Origin: Streptococcus macacae NCTC 11558
GTDB taxonomy: Bacteria > Bacillota > Bacilli > Lactobacillales > Streptococcaceae
NCBI RefSeq assembly: GCF_000187995.2
Contig: NZ_AEUW02000001.1
Location: 1,488,001-1,552,000 of the forward strand
Direction: 5' to 3'
Length of the DNA: 64,000 bases
The position numbers were made by a program, and so were the translations under genes. Under the pieces are notes generated by a model. The model was not told the DNA's origin. It worked only from the letters and a program-made list of their open reading frames with translations, and ran no database searches. How positions within the stretch are numbered: position 1 is the first letter of the stretch; every line of letters starts with the position of its first letter. Below are positions 9,194-17,376 of the stretch, one piece after another.

Positions 9194-9702
9194 CCTTCTT
9201 CCTCCAAATCTATCCAATAACGCTCTATATGATCTCTAACATCTTCCAAAACACCACCATTGGCTATAATAACCGCTCGACTGGCAGCATTATCCGCCTG
9301 ACAGGTAATAAGAGCCTTTTTAATATTTTTGTTCTTAATCTCTAACAATCCTAAACGCAGTTGTTCTTTTGCGTATCCCTTATTCCGTTTAGATGGGCGG
9401 ATAGAATAACCAATATGTCCTCCCTGATGGCGTAACAAGTCATTGAGCCGCAGACGAATCTGTAAAAATCCTAGAGCCCGTCCTTTATCATCAAAAGAAA
9501 CAAACTGAATAGCAGGAACAAAATTATCCGGAAGATGAAGCCCTATTTCATAATCCAAATTCATTTGCAGCCAGTCTTCATAATGAAAATCCTCATTTTC
9601 CTTCCAAATACCACCATCATGTTCTGAACCGCTAATGCTAAATTCAGTTAGCATCTCTAAAACAGCCTGTTTATCCTCAGGTCCTGGTCTTCTTAATTTC
9701 AT
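9190..9702 (-). CDS. GNAT family N-acetyltransferase
   Basis: 170 residues of GNAT fold. The acetyl-CoA-binding motif A is seen as HIGYSIRPSKRNKGYAKEQL (about 97-116), preceded by the beta-4 strand ALGFLQIRL. Streptococci regularly keep a GNAT gene between nrdD and nrdG, so it is likely part of the anaerobic reductase operon, but its substrate is not known. It is coupled to nrdG by a 4-nt overlap. The start has the RBS AGAAGGTGA upstream. Confidence 0.85.
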   Translation of the reverse strand: MKLRRPGPEDKQAVLEMLTEFSISGSEHDGGIWKENEDFHYEDWLQMNLDYEIGLHLPDNFVPAIQFVSFDDKGRALGFLQIRLRLNDLLRHQGGHIGYSIRPSKRNKGYAKEQLRLGLLEIKNKNIKKALITCQADNAASRAVIIANGGVLEDVRDHIERYWIDLEEEG

Positions 9703-9822
9703 TGGCTTTTCACCTTCTCTAAAAATGGCATGTGCCTTTGTACGCAGTGAATGTATCTTTCTTTTTATTCTAATGGGCTAAAATTTTTAGTTCACACTCT
9801 TCTTTATGAAATGACGAGTGAG

Positions 9823-9876
9823 AAAAAAAGAGCAGGATAATCTCCGAAATTCAAAGATTTCCGACTCTCACTGCTC
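9823..9876 (-). terminator. Hairpin with U-run between nrdD and the acetyltransferase gene
   Basis: In minus orientation GAGCAG (9876-9871) pairs with CTGCTC (9835-9830), enclosing a partly paired interior (GGAAATC/GAATTTC), then seven T residues (9829-9823). As it sits inside a presumed operon it may attenuate or process the transcript, lowering acetyltransferase/nrdG expression relative to nrdD. The 290-nt gap around it (9703-9992) holds no convincing ORF. Confidence 0.65.
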
Positions 9877-9992
9877 CCTTCTTTTAATCAGCAATGTGAT
9901 CTATCCCACATAAGCCAGACTGGCCTTTTTCAATATGAAGCTGAACTTTTTATGTCTTTTTAATTTAATCACTCTGGCGATAAAAATAAAAT

Positions 9993-12200
9993 TTATGCTG
10001 GGACATGGTGACCAGGATTTTTGATAGTGGAACCATTCATATGTTTCACTCGAGAGGATATCTCTTTATGACGGCCATTGACCATAGGACGTGCCTGCGG
10101 ATTGCCAAGATAACCACAGGTTCTTTTGACAACATCTACCGTTTTAGGATCGGTATTGCCGCAGTTTGGACATTTAAATCCCCGTTCTGTTGGCTCAAAA
10201 TCACCCTCAAAATCACATTTATAGCAATGATCAATCGGAGTATTGGTTCCAAGATAACCAACACGATCATATGCATAATCCCAAACAGCTTCAAGAGCCT
10301 TTGGATTCTGCTGCAACACCGGATACTCACAATAATGAATAAATCCACCTGTAGCACCCGCATCAGGATAGTCCTTTTCAAAATCTAGTTTTTCAAATGG
10401 GGTTGGGTTCTTTCGAACATCATAATGAAATGAATTTGTATAATATTCTTTATCAGTAATGTCTTTAATAACACCGTATTTTTCCGTGTCCAAACGGCAG
10501 AAACGATCCGTTAAACTTTCAGATGGCGTTGAGTAAACTGAAAAATGATAATCATATTCATTAGACCATTTCCCACAAAGGTCTTTCATTTGCCGAACAA
10601 TATCAATCGTAAAGTCTTTAGCAACAGGATTAGATTCCCATTCCCCACCATAAAAGACTGTGGCAACTTCATAAAGTCCTATATAACCAAGTGATACAGT
10701 TGCACGGCGTTCTTTAAACAAGTCATCAACAGGGTCCTCTTTACTCAGACGCTTTCCAAAAGCACCATATTGATAAAGAATAGGAGCATTGGCTGGCGTA
10801 GCTTCCTTAACACGGTTAATACGATAAACCAAAGCATCTTTGGCAACAGCCATTTTTTCACGGAAAATATCCCAAAACTTCTCAATATCCCCGTTTGACT
10901 CAAGAGCAATGCGCGGTAAATTCACTGTCACAACACCAAGATTCATCCGGCCTGAATTAACTTCCCTGCCATTTTCATCTTTCCAGCCTTGAAGGAAAGA
11001 ACGACAGCCCATAGGAACTTTAAAAGAACCAGTTAACTGAATAATCTTTTCATAAGATAAAATATCTGGGTACATCCGTTTGGTAGCACATTCCAATGCC
11101 AATTCCTTAATATCATAATTAGGACTGCCTGGTTCCAGATTAAGACCACGTTTCAAAGTAAAAATCAGTTTAGGGAAAATGGCGGTACGATGTTCACTGC
11201 CAAGTCCCTTAATGCGAATATTAAGTATCGCTTTTTGAATTTCACGTTCAAACCAATCTTTTCCTAATCCAAAGCCCAAAGATGTAAAAGGAGTCTGCCC
11301 ATTTGAAGTAAACAGTGTATTAATTTCATATTCAAGACTTTGCATTGCATCATAGATATCTTTCTTGGTTTTTTCGCGCGCATAGTCTTCTTGTTTATCT
11401 TTGGTCACCCATTTCTTTGCATCCTGTAAATGCTTTCGATAATTTAATTCAGCATAAGGCGCTAAAGTCTCATCAATTCGGTCCGCCGAACAGCCTCCAT
11501 ATTGACTTGAAGCAACGTTCGCAATGATTTGAGAAATCTGAGCCGTTGCCGTCTGAATAGATTTGGGGCTTTCAACATCAGCATTCCCAATTTTAAAGCC
11601 AGATTCAAGCATGCCTTTAAAGTCAATCAAACAGCAATTGGTCATGGGCGTGTAGGGACTGTAATCCAAATCATGAAAATGAATATCTCCCTTAAGGTGT
11701 GCATTGGCAACATGATCCGGCAGCATTTTAAGTCCAATAGATTTACCAACAATGCCAGCTGTTAAATCACGCTGTGTGTTAAAAACATCACTGTCTTTAT
11801 TAGCATTTTCATTAACAACTGTCTGATCCTTATTAATCAATTTATCAATTGTAAAATTAATATCTGTTGCCTGAGAGCGTTTGAAGTCGCGTTGTGTACG
11901 GTAATTAATATATTCCTGAGCAATAGCATATTCACCAGCTTGCAAAAGCTCATGCTCTACAATATTTTGAATTTCATAAATTTTAATATTTTCACTAAAC
12001 CGATCATAAATTTCAGCAACCACCTTATCAGCAATACCTGTTAATTTTGTCTCAATAAAAGGTGTTAATGGAGCTATTTGGTTACTAGCTCTAACAATAG
12101 CCTGATAAATTTTACTTTTGTCAAAAGCAACCTGACGGCCATCACGCTTTATAACCACAACCCCCGGCTTTGCAAAAATATTTTTTTCAAGTGCAATCAT
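9993..12200 (-). CDS. nrdD: Anaerobic ribonucleoside-triphosphate reductase NrdD (class III)
   Basis: 735 residues. An N-terminal ATP-cone (VVIKRDGRQVAFDKSKIYQAI, about 14-34) senses dATP. The C-terminus has two CxxC pairs for the structural zinc (CYKC and CPNC) and the glycyl-radical site RTCGYLG. The enzyme reduces NTPs to dNTPs using formate as reductant in this class and needs NrdG for activation. First gene of its operon; ATG preceded by the RBS AAGGAGAT. The upstream region has paired NrdR-like boxes over the promoter. Confidence 0.97.
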   Translation of the reverse strand: MIALEKNIFAKPGVVVIKRDGRQVAFDKSKIYQAIVRASNQIAPLTPFIETKLTGIADKVVAEIYDRFSENIKIYEIQNIVEHELLQAGEYAIAQEYINYRTQRDFKRSQATDINFTIDKLINKDQTVVNENANKDSDVFNTQRDLTAGIVGKSIGLKMLPDHVANAHLKGDIHFHDLDYSPYTPMTNCCLIDFKGMLESGFKIGNADVESPKSIQTATAQISQIIANVASSQYGGCSADRIDETLAPYAELNYRKHLQDAKKWVTKDKQEDYAREKTKKDIYDAMQSLEYEINTLFTSNGQTPFTSLGFGLGKDWFEREIQKAILNIRIKGLGSEHRTAIFPKLIFTLKRGLNLEPGSPNYDIKELALECATKRMYPDILSYEKIIQLTGSFKVPMGCRSFLQGWKDENGREVNSGRMNLGVVTVNLPRIALESNGDIEKFWDIFREKMAVAKDALVYRINRVKEATPANAPILYQYGAFGKRLSKEDPVDDLFKERRATVSLGYIGLYEVATVFYGGEWESNPVAKDFTIDIVRQMKDLCGKWSNEYDYHFSVYSTPSESLTDRFCRLDTEKYGVIKDITDKEYYTNSFHYDVRKNPTPFEKLDFEKDYPDAGATGGFIHYCEYPVLQQNPKALEAVWDYAYDRVGYLGTNTPIDHCYKCDFEGDFEPTERGFKCPNCGNTDPKTVDVVKRTCGYLGNPQARPMVNGRHKEISSRVKHMNGSTIKNPGHHVPA

Positions 12201-12223
12201 GTGTCCATCTCCTTACAGAAAAT

Positions 12224-12251
12224 ATTATAGCACAAGAAAGGGAAAAATCAA
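12224..12251 (-). promoter_or_regulatory. nrdD promoter
   Basis: Minus-strand TATAAT at 12229-12224 with an extended TGC ahead of it, and TTGATT at 12251-12246, spaced 16 bp. The -35 lies inside the proximal NrdR-like box. Confidence 0.75.
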
Positions 12252-12296
12252 TATGTTGTGTCTAACTTTTTTAGCAAACACAACATATTGATTTTT
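12243..12296 (-). promoter_or_regulatory. Paired NrdR-like boxes forming a 19-bp inverted repeat
   Basis: Arms at 12243-12261 and 12278-12296 are exact reverse complements around ACACAACATATTGATT. Each matches the NrdR consensus (acaCwAtATaTwGtgt) at about 13 of 16 positions. Box centres are 32 bp apart, about three helical turns, the usual NrdR spacing. The same inverted repeat can fold as an RNA hairpin flanked by A and T runs directly after the stop of the 520-residue membrane protein gene, so it may also end that transcript. Confidence 0.7.
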
Positions 12297-12300
12297 TATT

Positions 12301-13863
12301 TTAATTTAGCTTATAAACGGCAAAGTGGGGACTGTTCTTCAAGGAAACTTTCTTATATTTTTTTACAATATCTTTTTTTAAAGTCGGTGACAAATGCTCT
12401 GAATCTTCATTAACAACAACATAAGAAGCTTCATTTTGCAGCAGTTCATCCTCCAATGCTTTTTGATTTGATGCTTTAACTGTATTAACCATTGGTAAAG
12501 GAAATAAAGCACTCGATCGCCTATCAGAATCCATATAAATCTTTGCACTCGTATCCCAAGTATAAATAACAGCATTTTCTTTGGTATTTTCCCTAATATA
12601 ATTTACAATATGGGCTCTCTCTTGATTCATACTATAAGAGCCAATATAGTGAACAATAGGCTGAGCTAAACCATATAACAGCAATAAGCAGGGCAGATAA
12701 AAATGGCTTAACAAAAAAAGATCAAAAACTCTACGGGATAAACGCCTATTTTGCCGACGGCGCGATCGCCGTTTAAGTGAGTCGCTGTATTTATCATCAA
12801 GAAAAAGACTTGTTAAAATTAAACCAAACGGCAAAAGAATTAAAAATTGATAGGTTACAAAACTTTGCGATAAAATGATAAAAATAAGACTGAAAACAAA
12901 ACTCAAAAATACAATAGACTTCACTAAATCATCACGGTCACCTGCTTGTTTAAGATGATTAAAGAAAGTCAAAGCTCCCATTAACAAACCTGAAGCAAAA
13001 AGAATAATAAGCTGAAAGAGAATACTTAATAAAATATCTTCTTTTCCTAAAGCAAAATAAGTAAAATAATAAGCACCTGCCTGATCAATATACGACGATA
13101 GTATCTGCATATTGAGAACAAAATAACCAAGTGTATAAAAGATCAGTAAACTACCAAAAACGAAGCAAAGAAACTGGTAAAATCCATGAGCAAAACGGCG
13201 CTTTTTCATATTATTAACACAAATAACAGCTAATGAAACCAACCAAAAGAAAAGCGTCCTAGGCTCTATCAAATAAGCTAAGGCTCCTGTTAAACCATAA
13301 ATAATAAAGCCTTCATCCCTTGTCAAACCAGCAAAATATTTAGTTAGAAACCAAAGCGCGAGTAAAATAAAAGGTGTCGCAAATTGGATAGGATAAAGGC
13401 CGCCAAAACCAAGAGCAAAATTTGCCAAATAAAAAAGTAAGATAGCATTAATAGTTACCTCTTCTTTAGAGGTCATATGATAGATAATCTTATAAAGATA
13501 AATACCCGAAAAATAAAAGCTAGCAAATTGAACAAAAACTAACCAAATACTGCTTCCCATAAAGTAACTTAAGGCAATCACAGCATAATAAAGAAGACCT
13601 CCTGTCGCAAAAATTTCACTATAAGGCAAATGATTTTGCGACATCATCAAACCAGTATAAAGATTTTGCGATTGAACAGCGTTGCCAAAGTCCGTAAAAA
13701 AAGGCATAGCAACACAAAAAAAACTAGCAATTACACTAAATATAATGATATAAAATCGATGTAAAGAACTTATTTCAACACTATTTTTCGCTTTATGATT
13801 TTGACTGCGCAAATCAGATTCCTGCGAATCTTTGTTAGGATAATTCCCTTGTCTTTTGTCCAA
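12301..13863 (-). CDS. Polytopic membrane protein, glycosyltransferase (GT-C)-like
   Basis: 520 residues: a polar N-terminal tail (about 1-35), some ten membrane segments between 36 and 410, and a soluble C-terminal part (about 430-520). The segment FFTDFGNAVQSQNLYTGLMMSQNHLPYSEIF between the first two membrane spans resembles the first outside loop of GT-C enzymes, with an acidic residue, but no conserved catalytic motif can be asserted. TTG start with AAGGAGAA upstream, so the N-terminus is reasonably fixed. I do not recognise a characterised homologue. Its location downstream of a com-box and small ORF raises the possibility of competence-linked expression. Confidence 0.75.
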   Translation of the reverse strand: MDKRQGNYPNKDSQESDLRSQNHKAKNSVEISSLHRFYIIIFSVIASFFCVAMPFFTDFGNAVQSQNLYTGLMMSQNHLPYSEIFATGGLLYYAVIALSYFMGSSIWLVFVQFASFYFSGIYLYKIIYHMTSKEEVTINAILLFYLANFALGFGGLYPIQFATPFILLALWFLTKYFAGLTRDEGFIIYGLTGALAYLIEPRTLFFWLVSLAVICVNNMKKRRFAHGFYQFLCFVFGSLLIFYTLGYFVLNMQILSSYIDQAGAYYFTYFALGKEDILLSILFQLIILFASGLLMGALTFFNHLKQAGDRDDLVKSIVFLSFVFSLIFIILSQSFVTYQFLILLPFGLILTSLFLDDKYSDSLKRRSRRRQNRRLSRRVFDLFLLSHFYLPCLLLLYGLAQPIVHYIGSYSMNQERAHIVNYIRENTKENAVIYTWDTSAKIYMDSDRRSSALFPLPMVNTVKASNQKALEDELLQNEASYVVVNEDSEHLSPTLKKDIVKKYKKVSLKNSPHFAVYKLN

Positions 13864-13893
13864 ACCTATTCTCCTTGATTTTTCCTATTTAAA

Positions 13894-13921
13894 AGTATAA
13901 CAAAATCTATTTATTAGTCAA
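13894..13921 (-). promoter_or_regulatory. SigA promoter of the 520-residue membrane protein gene
   Basis: Minus-strand TTGACT (13921-13916), 16-bp spacer, TATACT (13899-13894) with the extended TG at -15. It overlaps the end of the small ORF, giving the membrane protein gene a vegetative promoter of its own in addition to any read-through from the com-box. Confidence 0.65.
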
Positions 13922-14035
13922 TTTAGTTATTATTAAACAATAGGTTAAAATCTCCCTAAAATAATGTAAGGATTTCTTTTTATAAGTCTCTAAAAATAAT
14001 TTTTCCTCTAAATTAACTTTTTTTAACTGCTTCAA
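13907..14035 (-). CDS. 42-residue ORF behind a com-box (late-competence type)
   Basis: TTG start at 14035 preceded by GGGGGTGA (14047-14040), 42 codons, TAG stop at 13909-13907. The peptide begins (L)KQLKKVNLEEKLFLETYKK and is rich in Lys, Leu and Tyr, with a single Cys, no signal peptide and no known domain. A perfect TACGAATA box sits 20 nt upstream of the start, so SigX/ComX should transcribe it. I recall small genes at this locus in published S. mutans SigX regulon lists but have not checked. The non-ATG start and short length leave doubt about translation; the alternative is a com-box leader for the downstream membrane protein gene. Confidence 0.55.
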   Translation of the reverse strand: MKQLKKVNLEEKLFLETYKKKSLHYFREILTYCLIITKLTNK

Positions 14036-14054
14036 ATGTTCACCCCCATTTTAC

Positions 14055-14062
14055 TATTCGTA
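14055..14062 (-). promoter_or_regulatory. com-box (SigX/ComX promoter element)
   Basis: TACGAATA on the minus strand (TATTCGTA at 14055-14062 on the plus strand), identical to the streptococcal com-box, located just upstream of the 42-codon ORF. Confidence 0.75.
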
Positions 14063-14074
14063 AATAAAGAGAAT

Positions 14075-14100
14075 AAAAAAGCAAGGACAAAAGTCCTTGC
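14075..14100 (-). terminator. Intrinsic terminator after the UPF0473 gene
   Basis: GCAAGGAC (14081-14088) and GTCCTTGC (14093-14100) form an 8-bp stem with a 4-nt loop; in minus orientation it is followed by TTTTTT (14080-14075). It closes the ireB-ruvX-UPF0473 operon and lies directly upstream of the com-box. Confidence 0.88.
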
Positions 14101-14191
14101 CTCGTTTGATTTTTCTGAGCCATTTACAAAGTGCAGGGCAGGGGTGAAACGACAAAATCGAAGACTTCGTCTGACCGTTTGTCTCACTCCC
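14101..14191 (-). repeat. Structured intergenic element, possible streptococcal intergenic repeat
   Basis: Read on the minus strand it starts GGGAGTGAGACAAACGG and ends near CACCCCTGCCCTGCAC, with an inner CGAAGACTTCG palindrome (14159-14169) and outer arms GGAGTGA/TCACCCC. It has the look of the GGGAGTGGGACAG-type repeated 3' elements found between many streptococcal genes. Only one clear copy is in the window, so 'repeat' is by resemblance. Confidence 0.35.
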
Positions 14192-14200
14192 TTTTCCATA

Positions 14201-14512
14201 TTAATTTTCATCTAAAAAACTATTAAAGACTTCTTCAATCATATCCCATTCAGCATCTGAATCCTCAGGAATTGGCTGGAGGTTTCCTTCTGTACCATCT
14301 TCATTTTCGAGATAAGAATAAGCCTGAATTTCAATTTGACCATTTTCATCTTCTTGAGCACCTGATGGTACTAAAAGTATATAATTCTTTCCAAACTCTT
14401 CTTTACCATCAATGGTCAAAAGAATTTCAAACAAGGTTTCATTCCCCTGTTCATCAACAAGAGTAATGAGCTCATGCTCTTGATTATGGTCATGTTCATG
14501 ATTATGTGACAT
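14201..14512 (-). CDS. UPF0473 / DUF1292 family protein
   Basis: 103 residues, acidic overall, with a His/Glu-rich start ([12 protein letters not shown], 3-14) that could bind metal, then [21 protein letters not shown], the DUF1292 signature. The family (YrzB in Bacillus) is nearly always found after the ruvX (yqgF) and ireB (yrzL) genes, as here. Function unknown; a housekeeping role is likely from its conservation. RBS AGGAGG before the ATG. Confidence 0.9.
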   Translation of the reverse strand: MSHNHEHDHNQEHELITLVDEQGNETLFEILLTIDGKEEFGKNYILLVPSGAQEDENGQIEIQAYSYLENEDGTEGNLQPIPEDSDAEWDMIEEVFNSFLDEN

Positions 14513-14559
14513 ACAGCCTCCTATTGTTTTTCTCTTTTTAAAACAGCTCTAATACTGCG

Positions 14560-14979
14560 TTAGAACATACGATCTAAATAATTCTGCAAAATCAACTGAG
14601 CAGCTAATTTATCAATAACCTTTTTGCGCTTCCCACGGCTGATATCGGCCTGCTCTACAAGCATGCGTTCAGCCTGAACTGTTGTTAAGCGCTCATCTTG
14701 ATAGTCAACTGGAATATCAAAATATTCTTTTAATTTTTCAGCATAAGCCTGACTAGCTTCAACTCTTGGCCCGCTAGAATTATTCATATTTTTTGGTAAG
14801 CCAACAACAAATTTTTCAACTTGATATTTTTCAACTAATTCAGACAAACGCTGAAAGCCAAATTTTTCTTTGACTTCATCAATTTTAATAATCTCTACAC
14901 CTTGTGCAGTAAAACCAAGAGGATCACTGACAGCTACGCCGACTGTTTTTGATCCAACATCTAGCCCCATTATCCTCAT
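14560..14979 (-). CDS. ruvX: RuvX/YqgF family putative Holliday junction resolvase
   Basis: 139 residues of RNase H fold: the first strand carries the catalytic Asp in [16 protein letters not shown], then [15 protein letters not shown] (about 60-74), [15 protein letters not shown] (about 98-112) and [14 protein letters not shown] near the end, all diagnostic of YqgF. Orthologues are called Holliday junction resolvases and also take part in 16S rRNA 5' end processing in E. coli. Its ATG overlaps the ireB stop by one base (TAATG). Confidence 0.92.
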   Translation of the reverse strand: MRIMGLDVGSKTVGVAVSDPLGFTAQGVEIIKIDEVKEKFGFQRLSELVEKYQVEKFVVGLPKNMNNSSGPRVEASQAYAEKLKEYFDIPVDYQDERLTTVQAERMLVEQADISRGKRKKVIDKLAAQLILQNYLDRMF

Positions 14980-15245
14980 TAAAAATCAATTCCATTTCCT
15001 TGCAAATAGTAACGCACAAGCTCTTCCACAATTTCATCACGTTCATATTTACGGATTTGGTTCCGAGCATCGTTATAGCGGGGAACATATGCCGGATCTC
15101 CGCTTAAGACATAACCTACAATCTGATTGATTGGATTGTAGCCTTTTTCCTCCAATGACCGATAAACATGTGTCAATGTTTCGCTAATCTCTTTTTTGTT
15201 ACCATCGTCAAGGTTAAAACGAACCGTTTCATCTGTAAATCCCAC
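14979..15245 (-). CDS. ireB: IreB family regulatory phosphoprotein (UPF0297)
   Basis: 88 residues starting [12 protein letters not shown]. In Enterococcus faecalis IreB is phosphorylated by the PASTA kinase IreK at Thr4 and Thr7 and lowers cephalosporin resistance; both threonines are present here at the same positions. Family-typical sequences [19 protein letters not shown] (about 37-55) and an acidic C-terminus are seen. First gene of the ireB-ruvX-UPF0473 operon with a good SigA promoter. Confidence 0.92.
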   Translation of the reverse strand: MGFTDETVRFNLDDGNKKEISETLTHVYRSLEEKGYNPINQIVGYVLSGDPAYVPRYNDARNQIRKYERDEIVEELVRYYLQGNGIDF

Positions 15246-15282
15246 AATAACACCTTCTTTCTCATAGGGAATACCATGTTAC

Positions 15283-15311
15283 ATTATATCTTATTTTAAG
15301 CATTTTCACAA
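15283..15311 (-). promoter_or_regulatory. Promoter of the ireB-ruvX operon
   Basis: Minus-strand TTGTGA (15311-15306), 17-bp spacer, TATAAT (15288-15283), 38 nt upstream of the ireB start. Confidence 0.8.
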
Positions 15312-15595
15312 GGATAAGACCCACTTATCTTAAATTAAGCGCTATTATCCAAAACTATACTGTTTCAGAGCTTTTTTTTAAATAACCTTTGCTTAATTTT
15401 CCAACTTTTCTAATAAAAAGAAGGCAGCAACTGCAACAATACACAACTATCTAAAAGCATATTAAACTATAAAACAAACTTAAGAACTTTTCATGGAGTT
15501 CTTATAGAATAACTTATTTTCTTTTCCGATAGGCAAAAAAGAAAAGCATAGGATAGATCATAATGATCATATAGCACTCTCAAAAAAACTGGCTG
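15312..15595. other. Gene-free stretch between spxA terminator and ireB promoter
   Basis: AT-rich. A short GATAAG/CTTATC inverted repeat lies near 15313-15330, just behind the ireB -35. No ORF above about 15 codons with a ribosome-binding site was found. Confidence 0.3.
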
Positions 15596-15655
15596 AAACA
15601 AAAATGACATGCTCCCTCATATTGAACAACGAATTCAACAATTGGGAGGCATGCC
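15596..15655 (-). terminator. Terminator hairpin after spxA
   Basis: Arms GGCATGCCTCCC-like (15655-15644) and GGGAGCATGTC (15616-15606) in minus orientation enclose a partly paired loop; ATTTTTGTTTC follows. It lies 45 nt after the spxA stop. Confidence 0.75.
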
Positions 15656-15700
15656 TACATTTTTTAATAATAAAACGATTTGCTGTCTTTTCTAATAATC

Positions 15701-16099
15701 CTACAAAGCTGCACGCAAACGCGCTTCCGTATTTTCAACATTTCGAATTGCTCGTGGTAAGAAAGCACGTATGTCATCTTCTTTATAGCCGACTTGCAGA
15801 CGTTTATCATCTATTAAAATCGGACTTTTCAAAATACGCGGATTCTCTTGAATTAAATCAATAACCTCACTAACACTTAATTCTTCGATATTGCAATTTA
15901 GAGCTTTAGCATAACGATTTTTTGAGGAAACAATACTTTCAATTCCGTTTTCTGTTTTTGAAAGAATATCTAGTATTTCTTCTTTTGTTAAAGGATCCTT
16001 TGCTAAGTTTTGTTCTTTATAAGGGAGTTTATGAGCGTTAAGCCATGTTTTTGCTTTTCTACAGCTTGTACAACTTGAAATTGTATATATCTTAATCAT
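15701..16099 (-). CDS. spxA2: Spx family transcriptional regulator
   Basis: 132 residues of ArsC/thioredoxin-like fold with the redox switch C10-T-S-C13 in SSCTSCRKAK. Spx proteins bind the RNA polymerase alpha C-terminal domain and, on oxidation, redirect transcription to thiol- and envelope-stress genes. Streptococci have two; S. mutans SpxA2 is the one I recall next to recA, matching this position, whereas SpxA1 lies elsewhere. The numbering is therefore by synteny, the family call by sequence. Monocistronic between recA and its own terminator. Confidence 0.85.
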   Translation of the reverse strand: MIKIYTISSCTSCRKAKTWLNAHKLPYKEQNLAKDPLTKEEILDILSKTENGIESIVSSKNRYAKALNCNIEELSVSEVIDLIQENPRILKSPILIDDKRLQVGYKEDDIRAFLPRAIRNVENTEARLRAAL

Positions 16100-16183
16100 G
16101 TTTAATTCTCTCTTTCCTTACATGATACTATCATCTTAGCATAATTTACCTTATAAAGAGTCGGTCTTAGGACCTATTTTTAT

Positions 16184-17338
16184 TTAGTCCTCAAGCTCAA
16201 TAGCGTCATCGAGCTCTAAGATGAGATCCTTCTTATCTTTTTCTGGACTTTCCTGTCTTTGAGAATCAGTCGTTTGTTTTTCTTCCTCATCCTCTTCAAT
16301 AAGGCCATAGTGAATACGTACTTTGCGATCAATAGCATCAAAAATTTGGGGATGTTCGGCTAAAAATTTTTTAGCATTTTCGGAACCCTGTCCAATTTTT
16401 TCCCCTTCATAAGAATACCATGCACCAGCCTTTTGGATAATTCCTAAGTCACTGGCAATCTTGACTAGTTCACCTGTACGAGAAATACCTTCTCCATACA
16501 TAATTTCTACGAATGCTTCTTTAAATGGCGGTGCAACTTTATTTTTAACAACTTTAATTTTAGTTTCCTTACCAATATTAGCATCCTTAGTATCACCAGA
16601 ACCCTTAATCTGCGTATTTCCACGGACATCAAGCCGCACTGATGAGTAAAATTTTAAAGCGCGTCCCCCTGGAGTTGTCTCAGGATTTCCAAACATAATA
16701 CCAACTTTTTCACGTAATTGATTGATAAAAATAGCAATTGTCTTTGTTTTATTAATAGAAGCTGATAGCTTACGCATGGCTTGACTCATCATACGCGCTT
16801 GCAAACCAACATGACTATCACCAATATCACCATCAATTTCAGCACGCGGAACCAAAGCTGCTACAGAGTCAACGACAACTAAGTCAACTGCACCTGAATC
16901 AATCAATTTCCCTGCAATTTCTAAGCCTTGCTCTCCTGAATCAGGTTGCGATAAAAGCAATTCGTCAATATTTACTCCTAAAGCTGCTGCATAGGCAGGA
17001 TCTAAAGCATGCTCTGCATCAATAAAAGCAGCTATTCCTCCGTCCTTTTGAGCTTGCGCTACAGCATGAAGAGCAACAGTTGTCTTCCCGGATGATTCTG
17101 GGCCATAAATTTCGATAATCCGGCCTTTAGGATAGCCACCTGCACCTAAAGCAATATCTAAGGCTAGACTGCCCGAGCTCATTACTTGAACTTTTTGCTC
17201 AGCACGTTCGCCTAAGCGCATAACAGCGCCCTTGCCAAAATCTTTTTCAATATTTTTTAAAGCATCGTCCAAAGCTTTACGGCGATCATCGCCAAATTTT
17301 TTTGTAACTTCTTCTGTTTTTTTTGTTCGTTTTGCCAA
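16184..17338 (-). CDS. recA: Recombinase RecA
   Basis: 384 residues. Walker A GPESSGKT at 79-86, Walker B LVVVDSVA at 153-160, the L1/L2 DNA loops (around 170-180 and 205-220, e.g. [17 protein letters not shown]) and an acidic tail (EEDEEEK... [11 protein letters not shown]). It forms filaments on ssDNA for homologous recombination, SOS co-protease activity and transformation. Follows cinA by 38 nt on the same strand, the typical streptococcal cinA-recA competence operon, and so is reached by the com-box upstream of cinA. Confidence 0.98.
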   Translation of the reverse strand: MAKRTKKTEEVTKKFGDDRRKALDDALKNIEKDFGKGAVMRLGERAEQKVQVMSSGSLALDIALGAGGYPKGRIIEIYGPESSGKTTVALHAVAQAQKDGGIAAFIDAEHALDPAYAAALGVNIDELLLSQPDSGEQGLEIAGKLIDSGAVDLVVVDSVAALVPRAEIDGDIGDSHVGLQARMMSQAMRKLSASINKTKTIAIFINQLREKVGIMFGNPETTPGGRALKFYSSVRLDVRGNTQIKGSGDTKDANIGKETKIKVVKNKVAPPFKEAFVEIMYGEGISRTGELVKIASDLGIIQKAGAWYSYEGEKIGQGSENAKKFLAEHPQIFDAIDRKVRIHYGLIEEDEEEKQTTDSQRQESPEKDKKDLILELDDAIELED

Positions 17339-17376
17339 TATTATTCTCCTAACTTATATTTCAAAAACATCCATTA

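Noticed and set aside
9194..9217. nrdG start at 9217
   Set aside because: It would overlap the acetyltransferase by 28 nt; the ATGA-overlapping start at 9193 has GGAGG correctly placed.
10005..11765. Plus-strand ORFs inside nrdD
   Set aside because: They lie antisense to a highly conserved gene, lack RBS and have no recognisable domains; shadows.
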